From Saccharothrix sp. ALI-22-I (GTDB lineage Bacteria; Actinomycetota; Actinomycetes; Mycobacteriales; Pseudonocardiaceae), in the NCBI RefSeq assembly GCF_001984175.1, contig NZ_MTQP01000064.1:248001-312000 (forward strand): 64,000 nt of DNA, read 5' to 3'. Of this stretch, positions 54,591 through 64,000 are shown piece after piece (the first letter of the stretch is position 1; each line of letters starts with the position of its first letter). Made by a program: the position numbers and the translations under genes. A model generated the notes under the pieces. That model did not search any database, was not told the origin of the DNA, and worked only from the letters and a program-made list of their open reading frames with translations.

Positions 54591-55196
54591 GTGTCCGAGG
54601 TCCGTCTCGCCGCAGAGCAGCGCACCGAGTTCGGCAAGGGCGCCGCCCGCCGCACCCGGCGCGCCGGCAAGATCCCCGCGGTGCTCTACGGCCACGGTTC
54701 CGACCCGAAGCACCTGGCCCTGCCGGCGCTCGAGTTCGCCCGTGTTGTCCGCGAGCACGGTCAGAACGCAGTTCTCACGCTGGACATCGAGTCCTCCACC
54801 GAGCTGGCACTGACCAAGACCGTCACCACGCACCCCATCAAGAACTACATCGAGCACGTCGACCTGCTGCTGGTGCAGCGGGGCGAGAAGGTCACCGTCG
54901 AGGTGCCGCTGGTTCTCACCGGCGAAGCCGCCGCGGCGACCCTGCTCACGCAGGACCTCACCACCATCCTGGTGGAGGCCGACGCGCTCAGCATTCCCGA
55001 GCAGGTCGAGTTCTCCATCGCGGGTCTGGAGGCCGGCACCCAGGTGCACGCCTCCGACCTGGTGCTGCCCGCCGGCACCACCCTGGCGACCGACGGCGAT
55101 GCGATGGTCCTCGCGATCAACGCCGCGCCGACCGCCGCCGAAGTGGCCGGCGACACCGGTGAGGCCACCGAGGCCGAGGCCTCCGAAGAAGGCTGA
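54591..55196 (+). CDS. rplY: 50S ribosomal protein L25/general stress protein Ctc
   Basis: 201 residues from GTG 54591 with AGGAGAG upstream. 5S-rRNA-binding L25 domain (EFGKGAARRTRRAGKIPAVLYG) plus the C-terminal TL5/CTC domain (VEVPLVLTGEAA) and an acidic Ala/Glu tail. Common long form. The 205 bases between array 4 and this gene contain the promoter; nothing specific could be read. Confidence 0.95.
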   Translation: MSEVRLAAEQRTEFGKGAARRTRRAGKIPAVLYGHGSDPKHLALPALEFARVVREHGQNAVLTLDIESSTELALTKTVTTHPIKNYIEHVDLLLVQRGEKVTVEVPLVLTGEAAAATLLTQDLTTILVEADALSIPEQVEFSIAGLEAGTQVHASDLVLPAGTTLATDGDAMVLAINAAPTAAEVAGDTGEATEAEASEEG

Positions 55197-55254
55197 GCCC
55201 ATCACGTCGGGCAACTCGAACGGCACGCCTCCCCCGCCACACGGCTGGGGCGGC

Positions 55255-55767
55255 GTGCCGTTCCCGTTTCTGAGCCCGGCGCAGGTGCGGGCCACCAGGT
55301 TCCCCCGCAAAAGAGGCAAGGGTTACGACCCGGCGCAGGTGGACGCGTTCCTGCTGCGCATCGCCGACGCCCTCGCCGGACGCACCGAGCTGCACCCCGA
55401 CCAGGTGCGGACGATCGTGTTCACCGAGATCGCCGGCGGGTACGACCAGCGGGGCGTGGACGACTTCCTGGCCGCCCTGGAGCACCAGCTCAGATCCGGT
55501 CACGTGCCGCCGACCACGCTCCAGACGGGTGACTCCCTGCTGGCGGTGAAGCTGCCGCGATCCCCGAACGGCTACGATCGCGGCGAAGTCGACGCGTTCC
55601 TCGGCCGGGCCGCCGCGGCGCTGGACGGCCAGGGGCGGATGACCGCGAGCGAGGTCCGCCACACCAGGTTCAGCACCACGTCGGGTCTGCGGCGCGGGTA
55701 CCAGGTGCGCGCGGTGGACGCCCTGTTGGACGAGCTTGAGCAGGAGTTGCGGTTCCGTGGTCGATGA
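55255..55767 (+). CDS. protein of four DivIVA-head-like repeats
   Basis: 170 residues from GTG 55255 (true start uncertain; an in-frame ATC at 55201 is followed by a Gly/Pro-rich stretch). It is four units of about 40 residues, each like the DivIVA N-terminal head: V-R-x-x-x-F ... G-Y-D-x-x-x-V-D-x-F-L. Examples: RGKGYDPAQVDAFLLRIAD, IAGGYDQRGVDDFLAALEH, SPNGYDRGEVDAFLGRAAA and LRRGYQVRAVDALLDELEQ. No coiled-coil tail as in true DivIVA/Wag31. Paralogous to the protein at 58925. Possibly binds membrane or another DivIVA. Overlaps pth by 11 bases. Confidence 0.75.
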   Translation: MPFPFLSPAQVRATRFPRKRGKGYDPAQVDAFLLRIADALAGRTELHPDQVRTIVFTEIAGGYDQRGVDDFLAALEHQLRSGHVPPTTLQTGDSLLAVKLPRSPNGYDRGEVDAFLGRAAAALDGQGRMTASEVRHTRFSTTSGLRRGYQVRAVDALLDELEQELRFRGR

Positions 55768-56326
55768 CGTGAGCCTGGTCGTCGGGCTGGGCAACTCCGG
55801 CCCCAAGTACGAGGGCAACCGCCACAACGTCGGCTTCCTCGTGCTGGACGTGCTCGCTTCGCGCGTCGGTGGGAAGTTCAAGGCGCACAAGGGCGGCGCG
55901 GAGGTGCTCGAAGGCCGGTTGGCCGGGCGCCGGGTCGTGCTGGCGAAGCCACGCGGCTACATGAACAACTCAGGCGGCCCGGTGGCGGGCACGGCGAACT
56001 TCTACAAGGTGCCGCCGGCGTCGATCATCGTCGTGCACGACGAGCTGGACCTGCCGTTCGGGACGGTGCGGCTCAAGCTCGGCGGTGGTGACAACGGGCA
56101 CAACGGGCTGCGGTCGATCACCAAGTCGCTGGGCACCAAGGACTACCACCGGGTGCGGTTCGGCGTGGACCGACCGCCCGGTCGGATGGACCCGGCCGAC
56201 TACGTGCTGCGCGACTTCTCGCTGGTGGAGCGCAAGGAACTGGCCTTCGAACTGGACCGGACGGCGGACGCCGTGGAGGCGTTGCTGGAACTGGGCCTGG
56301 AAGCCGCCCAGAACAAGTTCCACTAG
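55757..56326 (+). CDS. pth: peptidyl-tRNA hydrolase
   Basis: 189 residues from GTG 55757. Frees tRNA from stalled peptidyl-tRNA. VVGLGNSGPKYEGNRHNVGF with the catalytic His, KPRGYMNNSGGPV, HDELDLPFGTVRLKLGGGDNG with catalytic Asp, and GHNGLRSI. rplY, the repeat protein and pth form one transcription unit by spacing. Confidence 0.96.
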   Translation: MVDDVSLVVGLGNSGPKYEGNRHNVGFLVLDVLASRVGGKFKAHKGGAEVLEGRLAGRRVVLAKPRGYMNNSGGPVAGTANFYKVPPASIIVVHDELDLPFGTVRLKLGGGDNGHNGLRSITKSLGTKDYHRVRFGVDRPPGRMDPADYVLRDFSLVERKELAFELDRTADAVEALLELGLEAAQNKFH

Positions 56327-56348
56327 CCCCGCCGGACGTGCCGGAACT

Positions 56349-57158
56349 TCAGGGTCGGCCGAAGCGGGCCAGCAGGTGCCAGACCTTCTTCAGGTCCTGC
56401 TGGTCGTAGCGGTCGCGGACGTCGCCGATGATCTTCGGGGTGAGGACGCCGTCCACGGCGATCTCCAGGCCCAGGTCGACGTACTGCGGCCCGCGGAAGT
56501 CGGGGTGGCGGCGCAGTTCGTCCACCGACAGGCGGAAGCCCGGGTGCCACTCGACCGCGCAAGGCAGGCGTGACGCCTCCTCCTCCACCGCCGTGCCCCG
56601 GTAGCTCGGGTCGAGCACCAGCGCCTCCGCGTCCGCCTCCACCGACACCGGGCCGTGGACGTGCGCCTCGATGTAGTCGTCCAGCAGGTCCCGGTCGTCG
56701 GCGAGTGCGATCTCGATCAACGCCATGCGGTCCGCCGTGCCGAGGTTCTCGGGCTCCAGGAAGCTGTCCGGGTAGCAGAACGTGGTGCGGGACAGGGTGT
56801 CGGCGGTCAACCGGAGGTGTGCCGAGCCGAACCGCGGTGACGCGCCGTACGGGCTGAGGCGGAAGTTCAGGCCGCCGTACACCGGTCTGTCGTATGCGGA
56901 AGCCCGGTCGTAGACGCCGCCGAACATCCGGCTCTCCCACCGCCACCGGTCGCCACCGGCGAATGCGGTCAGTCCGCCGTTGCTCGTACCGGTGACGAAC
57001 TGCGACACGTAACGCCCCGTGTCGGCGAGGGCGGCGACCACCCGTTCGGGATGGAAGTTGAGCGTGACGCGCAAGGCGCGGTCGAGCGGTGAGCCGGTCG
57101 ACCGCGCCTCGACGTGACGGAGCGCATGCTCGGCCCCGGATAACTCGGGCCCGGACAT
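56349..57158 (-). CDS. DUF3626 family protein
   Basis: 269 residues. Family segments are easily seen: VTLNFHPERVVAAL, YVSQFVTGTSNGGLTAF with GGDRWRWE, FGGVYDRA, RPVYGGLNFR, SPRFGSAHLRL and RTTFCYPDS. The biochemical function of the family is not established; its pattern of R, E, S-N-G-G and R-P-x-Y-G-x-L-N suggests an enzyme. It starts one base after the stop of the acyl-AMP ligase gene and so is co-expressed with it. Confidence 0.8.
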   Translation of the reverse strand: MSGPELSGAEHALRHVEARSTGSPLDRALRVTLNFHPERVVAALADTGRYVSQFVTGTSNGGLTAFAGGDRWRWESRMFGGVYDRASAYDRPVYGGLNFRLSPYGASPRFGSAHLRLTADTLSRTTFCYPDSFLEPENLGTADRMALIEIALADDRDLLDDYIEAHVHGPVSVEADAEALVLDPSYRGTAVEEEASRLPCAVEWHPGFRLSVDELRRHPDFRGPQYVDLGLEIAVDGVLTPKIIGDVRDRYDQQDLKKVWHLLARFGRP

Positions 57159-57159
57159 C

Positions 57160-58818
57160 TCAGCCCGTCGGCACCAGGGACGCGGCGGCGGAGCGGCGGA
57201 GCTTGCCGGACGGCGTCTTGGGCAGGCTGCCGGGCTTGAGCACGACCACCGAGAACGGCCGCAGACCCACCGCGTCCACGACCCGTGAGCTGATCTCCTT
57301 GCTCAACGCCCGCACCGCGTCGTCCTCACCGGCCAGCTTCGACTCGACCACCACGGCGAACCTCTCGCGCCGCGTGCCCGCGTCCAGCCGCACGGCCACC
57401 GCGTTGCCCGCGCGCACACCCTCCACGGCCGTCGCAGCGCGCTCGATGTCCGTGGGGTAGATGTTGCGCCCACCCATGATGATCACGTCCTTGCGCCGCC
57501 CGCAGACGACGACCTGGCCGTCCACCAAGTAACCCTCGTCGCCGGTGTCCAGCCAGCCCTCGGCGTCCTGGGTGGCCTTCGGGCCGTCGACGGTGAGGTA
57601 GCCGGGCGTCACGGCCTCGCCGCGCACCCGCAACTGCCCGACCTCGCGCTCACCGAGCACCGCGCCCGATTCGTCCACGACCTGGACCTCCAGCCCCGGC
57701 AACGGCGGCCCGAGCAGCGGGAACGCCCGCGCGTTGGGGGCGTCCGGCGACACCGGCACGGCGCGGTGGCCCGCCTCCAGCTCCTCGGGGTCGACCACGT
57801 CCACCGAGAGACCGGTGAACACCGGCGCGAACGCCACTCCCAGGGTCGTTTCGGCCATGCCGTAGGCGCAGAGGATGGACTCCGGCCGCAGCCCGAACCG
57901 CTCGCCCGCGTCGGTGAACGACTTCACCGCGGCCGGGTCGATGGGCTCGGCGCCGTTCAGCGCGAGCCGCAGCGTGGACAGGTCGAACGCGCCGTCGTCC
58001 ACGCCCTTCATGCGGCGGGCGGCGATGGCGTAGGCGAAGTTCGGCGCGGCGGTGATCGTGCCCCGGTAGCGGCTGATCAGGTCCGGCCACAGGGTCGGCC
58101 GGCCGAGGAAGTCGACGGGGGTGACCTTGACCAGGTCGATGCCGAGCAGCATGGGCACGGTCAGGAAGCCGACCATCCCCATGTCGTGGAACAGCGGCAG
58201 CCAGGAGACCATCCGGTCGGTCTCCGGGTCGAGTTCGGCGGCGATCTCCATGGCCTTGGCGTTGGACCACAGGTTGCCGTGCGTGATCCGGACGGCCTTC
58301 GGGTCGGCGGTGGAACCGCTGGTGAGCTGGAGCAGCGCGGGCATGTCCTCGTCGACGTCGACGGGCGCCGCCAGCGGCTCGCCGGCCAGCTCGGTCAGCT
58401 CGGCCAGCTTGCGGTAGGCGACGCCGTGCTCGTCCAGGACGCCCGACAGCGCGTCGAACGGCGCGCCGAGCAGCACGAGCTTCGCGCCGATCATGCTCAG
58501 CACCCGGAGGGTGTCCTCGGCCCACTCGGCCAGGTCGGTGCGGGCCGTCGGCTGGTGCAGCATGGTCGTGCTGCCGCCGGCCAGCCACACCGCCTGCACG
58601 GCGGGCGCGATCTCGGCCGGGTCGCCCGCGAGGACCGCGATCGACTCGCCCCTGGCGATCCCACCGGCCACGAGCGCGCCGGCCATGCGGGTGGCCTGCT
58701 CGTGCACCTCCGCCCACGACCGCCGGGTCGGAGCGCTCGGCTCCCCCGTGGTCATGCCCCGCGCCCGTCCCCCGGCCCCCGTAGCGGTTGCCACCATCGT
58801 GTCCACGAACCGGCTCAT
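57160..58818 (-). CDS. fatty-acyl-AMP ligase / acyl-CoA synthetase family protein
   Basis: 552 residues from ATG 58818. ANL superfamily. P-loop LLQLTSGSTADPKAV, WLPLFHDMGMVG (typical of fatty-acyl-AMP ligases), APNFAYA, adenylation motif YGMAETTLG, WLDTGDEG and the C-terminal KTPSGKLRRS with catalytic Lys. The WLPLFHDMG and N-F-A-Y motifs favour the FAAL group, which loads acyl-AMP onto carrier proteins, but no carrier or polyketide synthase gene is nearby. Pairs with DUF3626. Confidence 0.87.
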   Translation of the reverse strand: MSRFVDTMVATATGAGGRARGMTTGEPSAPTRRSWAEVHEQATRMAGALVAGGIARGESIAVLAGDPAEIAPAVQAVWLAGGSTTMLHQPTARTDLAEWAEDTLRVLSMIGAKLVLLGAPFDALSGVLDEHGVAYRKLAELTELAGEPLAAPVDVDEDMPALLQLTSGSTADPKAVRITHGNLWSNAKAMEIAAELDPETDRMVSWLPLFHDMGMVGFLTVPMLLGIDLVKVTPVDFLGRPTLWPDLISRYRGTITAAPNFAYAIAARRMKGVDDGAFDLSTLRLALNGAEPIDPAAVKSFTDAGERFGLRPESILCAYGMAETTLGVAFAPVFTGLSVDVVDPEELEAGHRAVPVSPDAPNARAFPLLGPPLPGLEVQVVDESGAVLGEREVGQLRVRGEAVTPGYLTVDGPKATQDAEGWLDTGDEGYLVDGQVVVCGRRKDVIIMGGRNIYPTDIERAATAVEGVRAGNAVAVRLDAGTRRERFAVVVESKLAGEDDAVRALSKEISSRVVDAVGLRPFSVVVLKPGSLPKTPSGKLRRSAAASLVPTG

Positions 58819-58924
58819 GCACGCAAGGGTAGAGCGATCTTCTGACGCATTGAGCCAATAGGGCGAAACAATCGCACCACCCTGCGGCGATACTCCCCGG
58901 TACACCACACGAAGGAGGTATTGC

Positions 58925-60187
58925 GTGGCCGGGTTCGACGCGCGCCAGCACATGCCGGCACATCCGGCGCCGCTGTTGGGCGCGCAGGATCTGCGGCAGG
59001 TCGCCTTCCACCGCCCCCCGCCCGGCCAACCCGGGTACGACGAAGGCCAGGTGGACGCCTTCCTCGACCGCATCGAGGAGACCTTGCTGGGCCGGGACGA
59101 CGTGACAGAGCAGGACGTCCGCCAGGTGCGGTTCAGACCCGGCCGGCCCGGTTACTACGCGATCGAGGTCGACGCGTTCATGGACCTCGCAGCCGAGACG
59201 CTCGGTTCCACGCCGCAAAGACACCAGGCCGCCGCACCCGCGCAGGGCGCGCACGCCACGTCGACCGGGATGCGCCCCGCGGCTGGTCTGACACCGCAGG
59301 ACGTGCGGGGTGTGCGGTTCCACAAGCCCAGACCGGGCAACCGCGGCTACCACGAGGGCGAGATCGACACGTTCCTCGACCGGATCGAGAACACCCTGGC
59401 GGGGCGGGACGACCTGACCGCGCAGGAAGTGCAGGACTTCGAGTTCAGCTACGCCCCACCGGGGCAGGCGGGCTACGACGAGGACGACGTGGACACGTTC
59501 CTCGACCTGGTCGTGGTGACGTTGGAGCGCATGCCCACCCCGCCTCCTCTCACCCGTTCCACTCCTCCCCCTCCTTCGGCTTCCCCCGCTCCCTTCGCAC
59601 CTCCCTCGCCTCCCTCGCCTCCCGTCCGACCGCGTCCGGGCCCCGGCACCCGCCCGTTGACCGCCCGTGACGTCCGCACCGCCGCCTTCGGCAAGCCGCC
59701 ACGCGGCCGGCGCGGCTACCAGGAGTCGCAGGTCGACAAGTTCCTGGACCGGATCGAGAACACCCTGCTCGGACAGGACGACCTGACCGCCCAGGAGGTC
59801 CGCGAAGTCCGCTTCAGCCGGCCCATGTTCGGCCGGCGCGGGTACGACGAGAACGAGGTCGACGCGTTCCTGGCCCGGATCGAGAAGCAGCTGGGCGACG
59901 GACCGCTGCGGCCCGGCGCGCTCCCACCGATCACATCGTGGAAGCAGCTGCGCCTGATCAAGATCCCGCTGGCGGGGCCGGCGGAGCGCGGCTACCGCGT
60001 ATCCCAGGTGGACCGGGTGCTGGAGGAAATCGGCATCGCCCTAGACGGCATGATCGGCGCGTCGGCCGCCGACGTGGCGAAAACCAAGTTCGCCACGTCC
60101 CTGATGGCCGGCCAGGGCTACGACTGCGCGTACGTAGACGAACTGATGCCACTCCTCGTCGCCGAACTCCGCCGCCGAGGCCGCTAG
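58925..60187 (+). CDS. protein of eight DivIVA-head-like repeats
   Basis: 420 residues from GTG 58925 with an excellent AAGGAGG. Eight repeats of a 40-residue unit L-T-x-q-D-V-R-x-V-x-F ... R-G-Y-x-E-x-x-V-D-x-F-L-D-R-I-E-x-T-L. Clear copies include PGYDEGQVDAFLDRIEETL, RGYHEGEIDTFLDRIENTL, RGYQESQVDKFLDRIENTL and RGYDENEVDAFLARIEKQL; the last two are diverged. A Pro-rich linker divides units 4 and 5. The unit equals the DivIVA N-terminal head; no coiled coil follows. The protein may bind membranes or DivIVA at several sites. Same family as the shorter protein at 55255. Confidence 0.8.
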   Translation: MAGFDARQHMPAHPAPLLGAQDLRQVAFHRPPPGQPGYDEGQVDAFLDRIEETLLGRDDVTEQDVRQVRFRPGRPGYYAIEVDAFMDLAAETLGSTPQRHQAAAPAQGAHATSTGMRPAAGLTPQDVRGVRFHKPRPGNRGYHEGEIDTFLDRIENTLAGRDDLTAQEVQDFEFSYAPPGQAGYDEDDVDTFLDLVVVTLERMPTPPPLTRSTPPPPSASPAPFAPPSPPSPPVRPRPGPGTRPLTARDVRTAAFGKPPRGRRGYQESQVDKFLDRIENTLLGQDDLTAQEVREVRFSRPMFGRRGYDENEVDAFLARIEKQLGDGPLRPGALPPITSWKQLRLIKIPLAGPAERGYRVSQVDRVLEEIGIALDGMIGASAADVAKTKFATSLMAGQGYDCAYVDELMPLLVAELRRRGR

Positions 60188-60194
60188 CCGCCGC

Positions 60195-60380
60195 CGCGTG
60201 TCCAACGTCCAGAACGCGCGTGTCCAACGCTCAGAACGCGCGTGTCCAACGTCCAGAACGCGCGTGTCCAACGTCCAGGTACCCCGAGTTGAACGCTCAG
60301 GTCGGTCGGCCCGTGTTCTGAGCGTTCAACTCGGGTGTTCTGAACGTTGGACACGCGTGACGCGAACGTTGGACACGCGG
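60195..60380. repeat. intergenic word-repeat array 5, between convergent genes
   Basis: Four GTGTCCAACG(T/C)(C/T)C words, then GAGTTGAACGCTC and its inverted partner GAGCGTTCAACTCG around a short centre, then two GAACGTTGGACACG words. It fills the whole space between the repeat protein and the ABC-F gene, ending at the ABC-F stop. Confidence 0.85.
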
Positions 60381-60381
60381 G

Positions 60382-62151
<1,770 letters not shown>

Positions 62152-62293
62152 GTACCAGCACCTTCATCGAGATTGTGAGACGAGCGCAGTACGCGCAGCC
62201 AGTACGCGCAGTACGCCAGCCTAGCTATCGCGCCGGTAACGACGGTGCGCCCGGACTCGACCTACCGGCTGTAACCGAATCAGGGGGAGTCCG

Positions 62294-62683
62294 ATGTCAC
62301 AGCCCAAGTGGGTGTGGGTGGTCGGCGCGGTCGCGGCCCTGGTGGTCGTGGGCGCGCTCGTGGACGACGATGACGGGACCGCGCCACCGGCCACCACCGA
62401 GACCACTCAGCTCGTCGGCGAGGCGACCGCCGTGCCCCCACCTGCCACCAACGCCGCGAAGACGTGCACCGTCCCGGATGTCGTCGGCATGGTCCACCAG
62501 AGCGCGCAGGACACCATGCAGGCCGCCGGCCTGTACCGGCTGCGGGAAGAGGACGCGACCGGCCAGAACCGGGTGCTCGTGCTGGACCGGAACTGGACCA
62601 CGACGGCGCAGGACGTCGCCGCCGGTCAGGTCGTGCCCTGCGACACGGAGATCACGCTGCTGGCCAAGAAGACGGGCGAATAG
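62294..62683 (+). CDS. membrane-anchored PASTA-like domain protein
   Basis: 129 residues. One membrane helix at residues 7-23, a short acidic and Thr/Pro linker, then a single PASTA-like unit: VPDVVGMVHQSAQDTMQAAG and, later, DVAAGQVVPCDTEITLL. Two Cys frame the unit and may form a disulfide. Probably binds cell-wall muropeptides or is a small envelope accessory. No operon partner on its strand. Confidence 0.78.
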   Translation: MSQPKWVWVVGAVAALVVVGALVDDDDGTAPPATTETTQLVGEATAVPPPATNAAKTCTVPDVVGMVHQSAQDTMQAAGLYRLREEDATGQNRVLVLDRNWTTTAQDVAAGQVVPCDTEITLLAKKTGE

Positions 62684-62724
62684 GCCCGAACGCACGGCCC
62701 GGCTCCATGGCCCGGATACGCATT

Positions 62725-63690
62725 TCAGGCGTGGACCTCGGGCGGGATCGGACGGGGAGCCTCCTCGGTGCCGACGACGCGGGCGCCGTGCACCGGCCCC
62801 TGCGCCACGCGCACCGTCCGGCACACGCCCGCGCCCGCCAGTTCGGCCGCCACGCGCACCGCCGAGTCACCGTCCGTGCACAGGAACGCACAGGTCGGAC
62901 CCGATCCGGACACCATGCCGGCCAACGCGCCCGCGTTCACGCCCGCGCGCAGCGTGCGGCGCAGGTTCGGCCGCAGTGAAACCGCGGCGGCCTGGAGGTC
63001 GTTGCCCAGCAGCAGCGCGAGCTGACGCGGGTCACCGGACGCCAGGCCCTCCAGCACGGCCTCCGCCTCGCCCACGCGGGGCGGGTCGCCGTCCGTGCGC
63101 AGCCGGTCCAGTTCGTCGAACACCTCGGGCGTGGACAGGCCGCGCCGGTCGAACGCCAGCACCCAGTGGAACGTGTGCCGCGCCAGCACCGGCACGATCC
63201 GGTCACCCCGGTCGGTGCCGAGCGCCGTGCCGCCGTAGATGGCGAACGGGACGTCCGCGCCGATCTTGCCCGCCAGGCCGGCCAGCTCGTCCCGGCTGAT
63301 CTCCAGCCGCCACAGCGAGGCCAGGCCGACGAGTGTCGCCGCCGCGTCCGCGCTGCCGCCCGCCATGCCGCCGGCGACCGGGATGGCCTTGCGGATCGCC
63401 ACCCGGACCTTCGGGTCGTCCGGGTCGCGGCCGACGTGCTGGGCCAGGACGCGCACCGCCCGCCAGGCCAGGTTGGACGGCCCGGTGGGCACCGCGTCGG
63501 CGCCCTCGCCGTGCACCTCGACACCGGGGTCGTCGGCGATGGCGACGGTCACCTCGTCGGTCAGCGACAAGGCTTGGAAGATCGTCACCAGGTCGTGGTA
63601 ACCGTCCGCGCGTGGATCCCCCACGGCCAGGTGCAGATTGACCTTGGCCGGGACGCGGACGGTGACCGGGGGCGGGACGACAGCGAGCAC
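62725..63690 (-). CDS. ispE: 4-diphosphocytidyl-2-C-methyl-D-erythritol kinase
   Basis: 321 residues from GTG 63690. GHMP kinase of the MEP isoprenoid pathway. VRVPAKVNLHLAVGDPRADGYHDL with catalytic Lys, ATP loop IPVAGGMAGGSADAAATLVG, KIGADVPFAIYGG and the C-terminal VSGSGPTCAF. Complete length. In actinobacteria this gene usually follows ksgA; the gene upstream here is cut by the window edge. Confidence 0.95.
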   Translation of the reverse strand: MLAVVPPPVTVRVPAKVNLHLAVGDPRADGYHDLVTIFQALSLTDEVTVAIADDPGVEVHGEGADAVPTGPSNLAWRAVRVLAQHVGRDPDDPKVRVAIRKAIPVAGGMAGGSADAAATLVGLASLWRLEISRDELAGLAGKIGADVPFAIYGGTALGTDRGDRIVPVLARHTFHWVLAFDRRGLSTPEVFDELDRLRTDGDPPRVGEAEAVLEGLASGDPRQLALLLGNDLQAAAVSLRPNLRRTLRAGVNAGALAGMVSGSGPTCAFLCTDGDSAVRVAAELAGAGVCRTVRVAQGPVHGARVVGTEEAPRPIPPEVHA

Positions 63691-63781
63691 GCCATGAAGC
63701 CTACGGGCGTTTCCGGGGTGCCCGCTCCCACCGACCGCTGACCTGCGGCAGAACACACCTCCCGAACACCCGCTCCGGGAG

Positions 63782-63790
63782 TTGTCCACA
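63782..63790. promoter_or_regulatory. isolated perfect DnaA-box sequence
   Basis: TTGTCCACA, 23 bases beyond the 3' edge of hairpin-element copy 3 and 92 bases upstream of the ispE start. Copy 2 of the element has the same sequence at nearly the same distance. Confidence 0.5.
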
Positions 63791-63812
63791 GGCTGGAGGC
63801 GAACGGCCTCGC

Positions 63813-63875
63813 GTTGTCGGACCCAGCCGGCAAGATCAAAGCAGGGGTCCCCTTGGCGGGGACCCCTGCGAAAGC
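63813..63875 (-). repeat. dispersed hairpin element, copy 3
   Basis: On the minus strand: GCTTTCGCAG, hairpin GGGGTCCCC-GCCAA-GGGGACCCC (9-bp stem, the best of the three), TGCTTTGATCTTGCCGG and GTCCGACAA. It lies between the window-edge gene and ispE. Confidence 0.85.
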
Positions 63876-63945
63876 GCGTTCTCGCGTCCACCCAGCCACG
63901 TGAGTGGCAGCGGGTGGACGGCGGCTGGGTGCGGCGGGTGGGTTG

Positions 63946-64000
63946 TCAGACGGCGAGCACGGAGCCGGAGAAGGTTTCCTTGATGTAGTCCTTGACCTGC
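63946..64000 (-). CDS. C-terminal fragment of an unidentified gene cut by the window end
   Basis: Seventeen codons and a TGA on the minus strand, ending K-E-T-F-S-G-S-V-L-A-V. Too short to identify. Codon usage is normal for the genome. By position upstream of ispE it could be ksgA or a neighbour, but the residues do not prove it. Confidence 0.5.
   Translation of the reverse strand, partial: QVKDYIKETFSGSVLAV

Overview
The window is high-GC DNA (G or C at most third codon positions, many GTG starts, stop-start overlaps of the ATGA and GTGA type). Gene content and order point to an actinomycete, most likely Pseudonocardiales (Saccharothrix/Lentzea/Actinosynnema-like). The genus is an inference from gene families; no rRNA or species marker is present. 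About two thirds is conserved chromosome core: eno-divIC-DUF501-ppx, mazG-SurA-like-mfd, glmU-prs-rplY-pth, ispE. Accessory modules lie between these blocks.

Layout. 0.2-3.7 kb: a SpaA/Cna-type surface protein, a class F-like sortase and a secreted polysaccharide-deacetylase-like protein. 3.8-6.8 kb: a complete pyrroloquinoline quinone (PQQ) operon in the order pqqA-C-D-E-B, with a hairpin just after pqqA. 7-10.6 kb: a NarL/LiaS-type two-component pair and a DUF885 metallopeptidase-like protein. 10.7-13.2 kb, minus strand: a small cassette consisting of a 40-residue peptide, a RimK/MvdD-type ATP-grasp ligase and a SagB-type dehydrogenase. It ends beside a tRNA-like gene with an unexpected UAA anticodon, and it is the best candidate in the window for an undescribed peptide-modification (RiPP) system. 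13.3-19.1 kb: type II NADH dehydrogenase and a MoxR-DUF58-DUF4129 operon. 19.3-21.5 kb: family 5 uracil-DNA glycosylase and an S10 carboxypeptidase. 22-27.5 kb: a five-gene peptide ABC importer. 27.7-36.2 kb: ppx, two lytic transglycosylases, DUF501, DivIC, enolase, a hydrolase and a TPR protein. 36.3-45.1 kb: tricorn protease, MazG, a SurA-like lipoprotein and Mfd. 45.4-49.5 kb: a PQQ-type sugar dehydrogenase lipoprotein (a plausible user of the cofactor made at 4-7 kb), a TetR regulator next to a delta-9 desaturase with a clear palindromic operator, and a membrane-anchored hydrolase. 49.8-64 kb: tRNA-Gln, a GGDEF protein, glmU, prs, rplY, pth, two proteins built from tandem DivIVA-head repeats, DUF3626 plus a fatty-acyl-AMP ligase, an ABC-F ATPase, a PASTA-like protein and ispE.

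Two families of non-coding sequence recur between genes. One is a set of five arrays made of short words ending in AACGTTC (GTGTCC-AACGTTC, GAGTTG-AACGTTC, GAGAGTCG-AACGTTC) in both orientations. The other is a roughly 63-bp hairpin-bearing element present three times, twice followed at almost the same distance by a perfect DnaA-box sequence. Two decayed gene fragments, an MmpS-like secreted protein and an FTR1 permease N-terminus, are visible only as remnants. Calls rest on reading the sequence and on family knowledge; no database search was possible.
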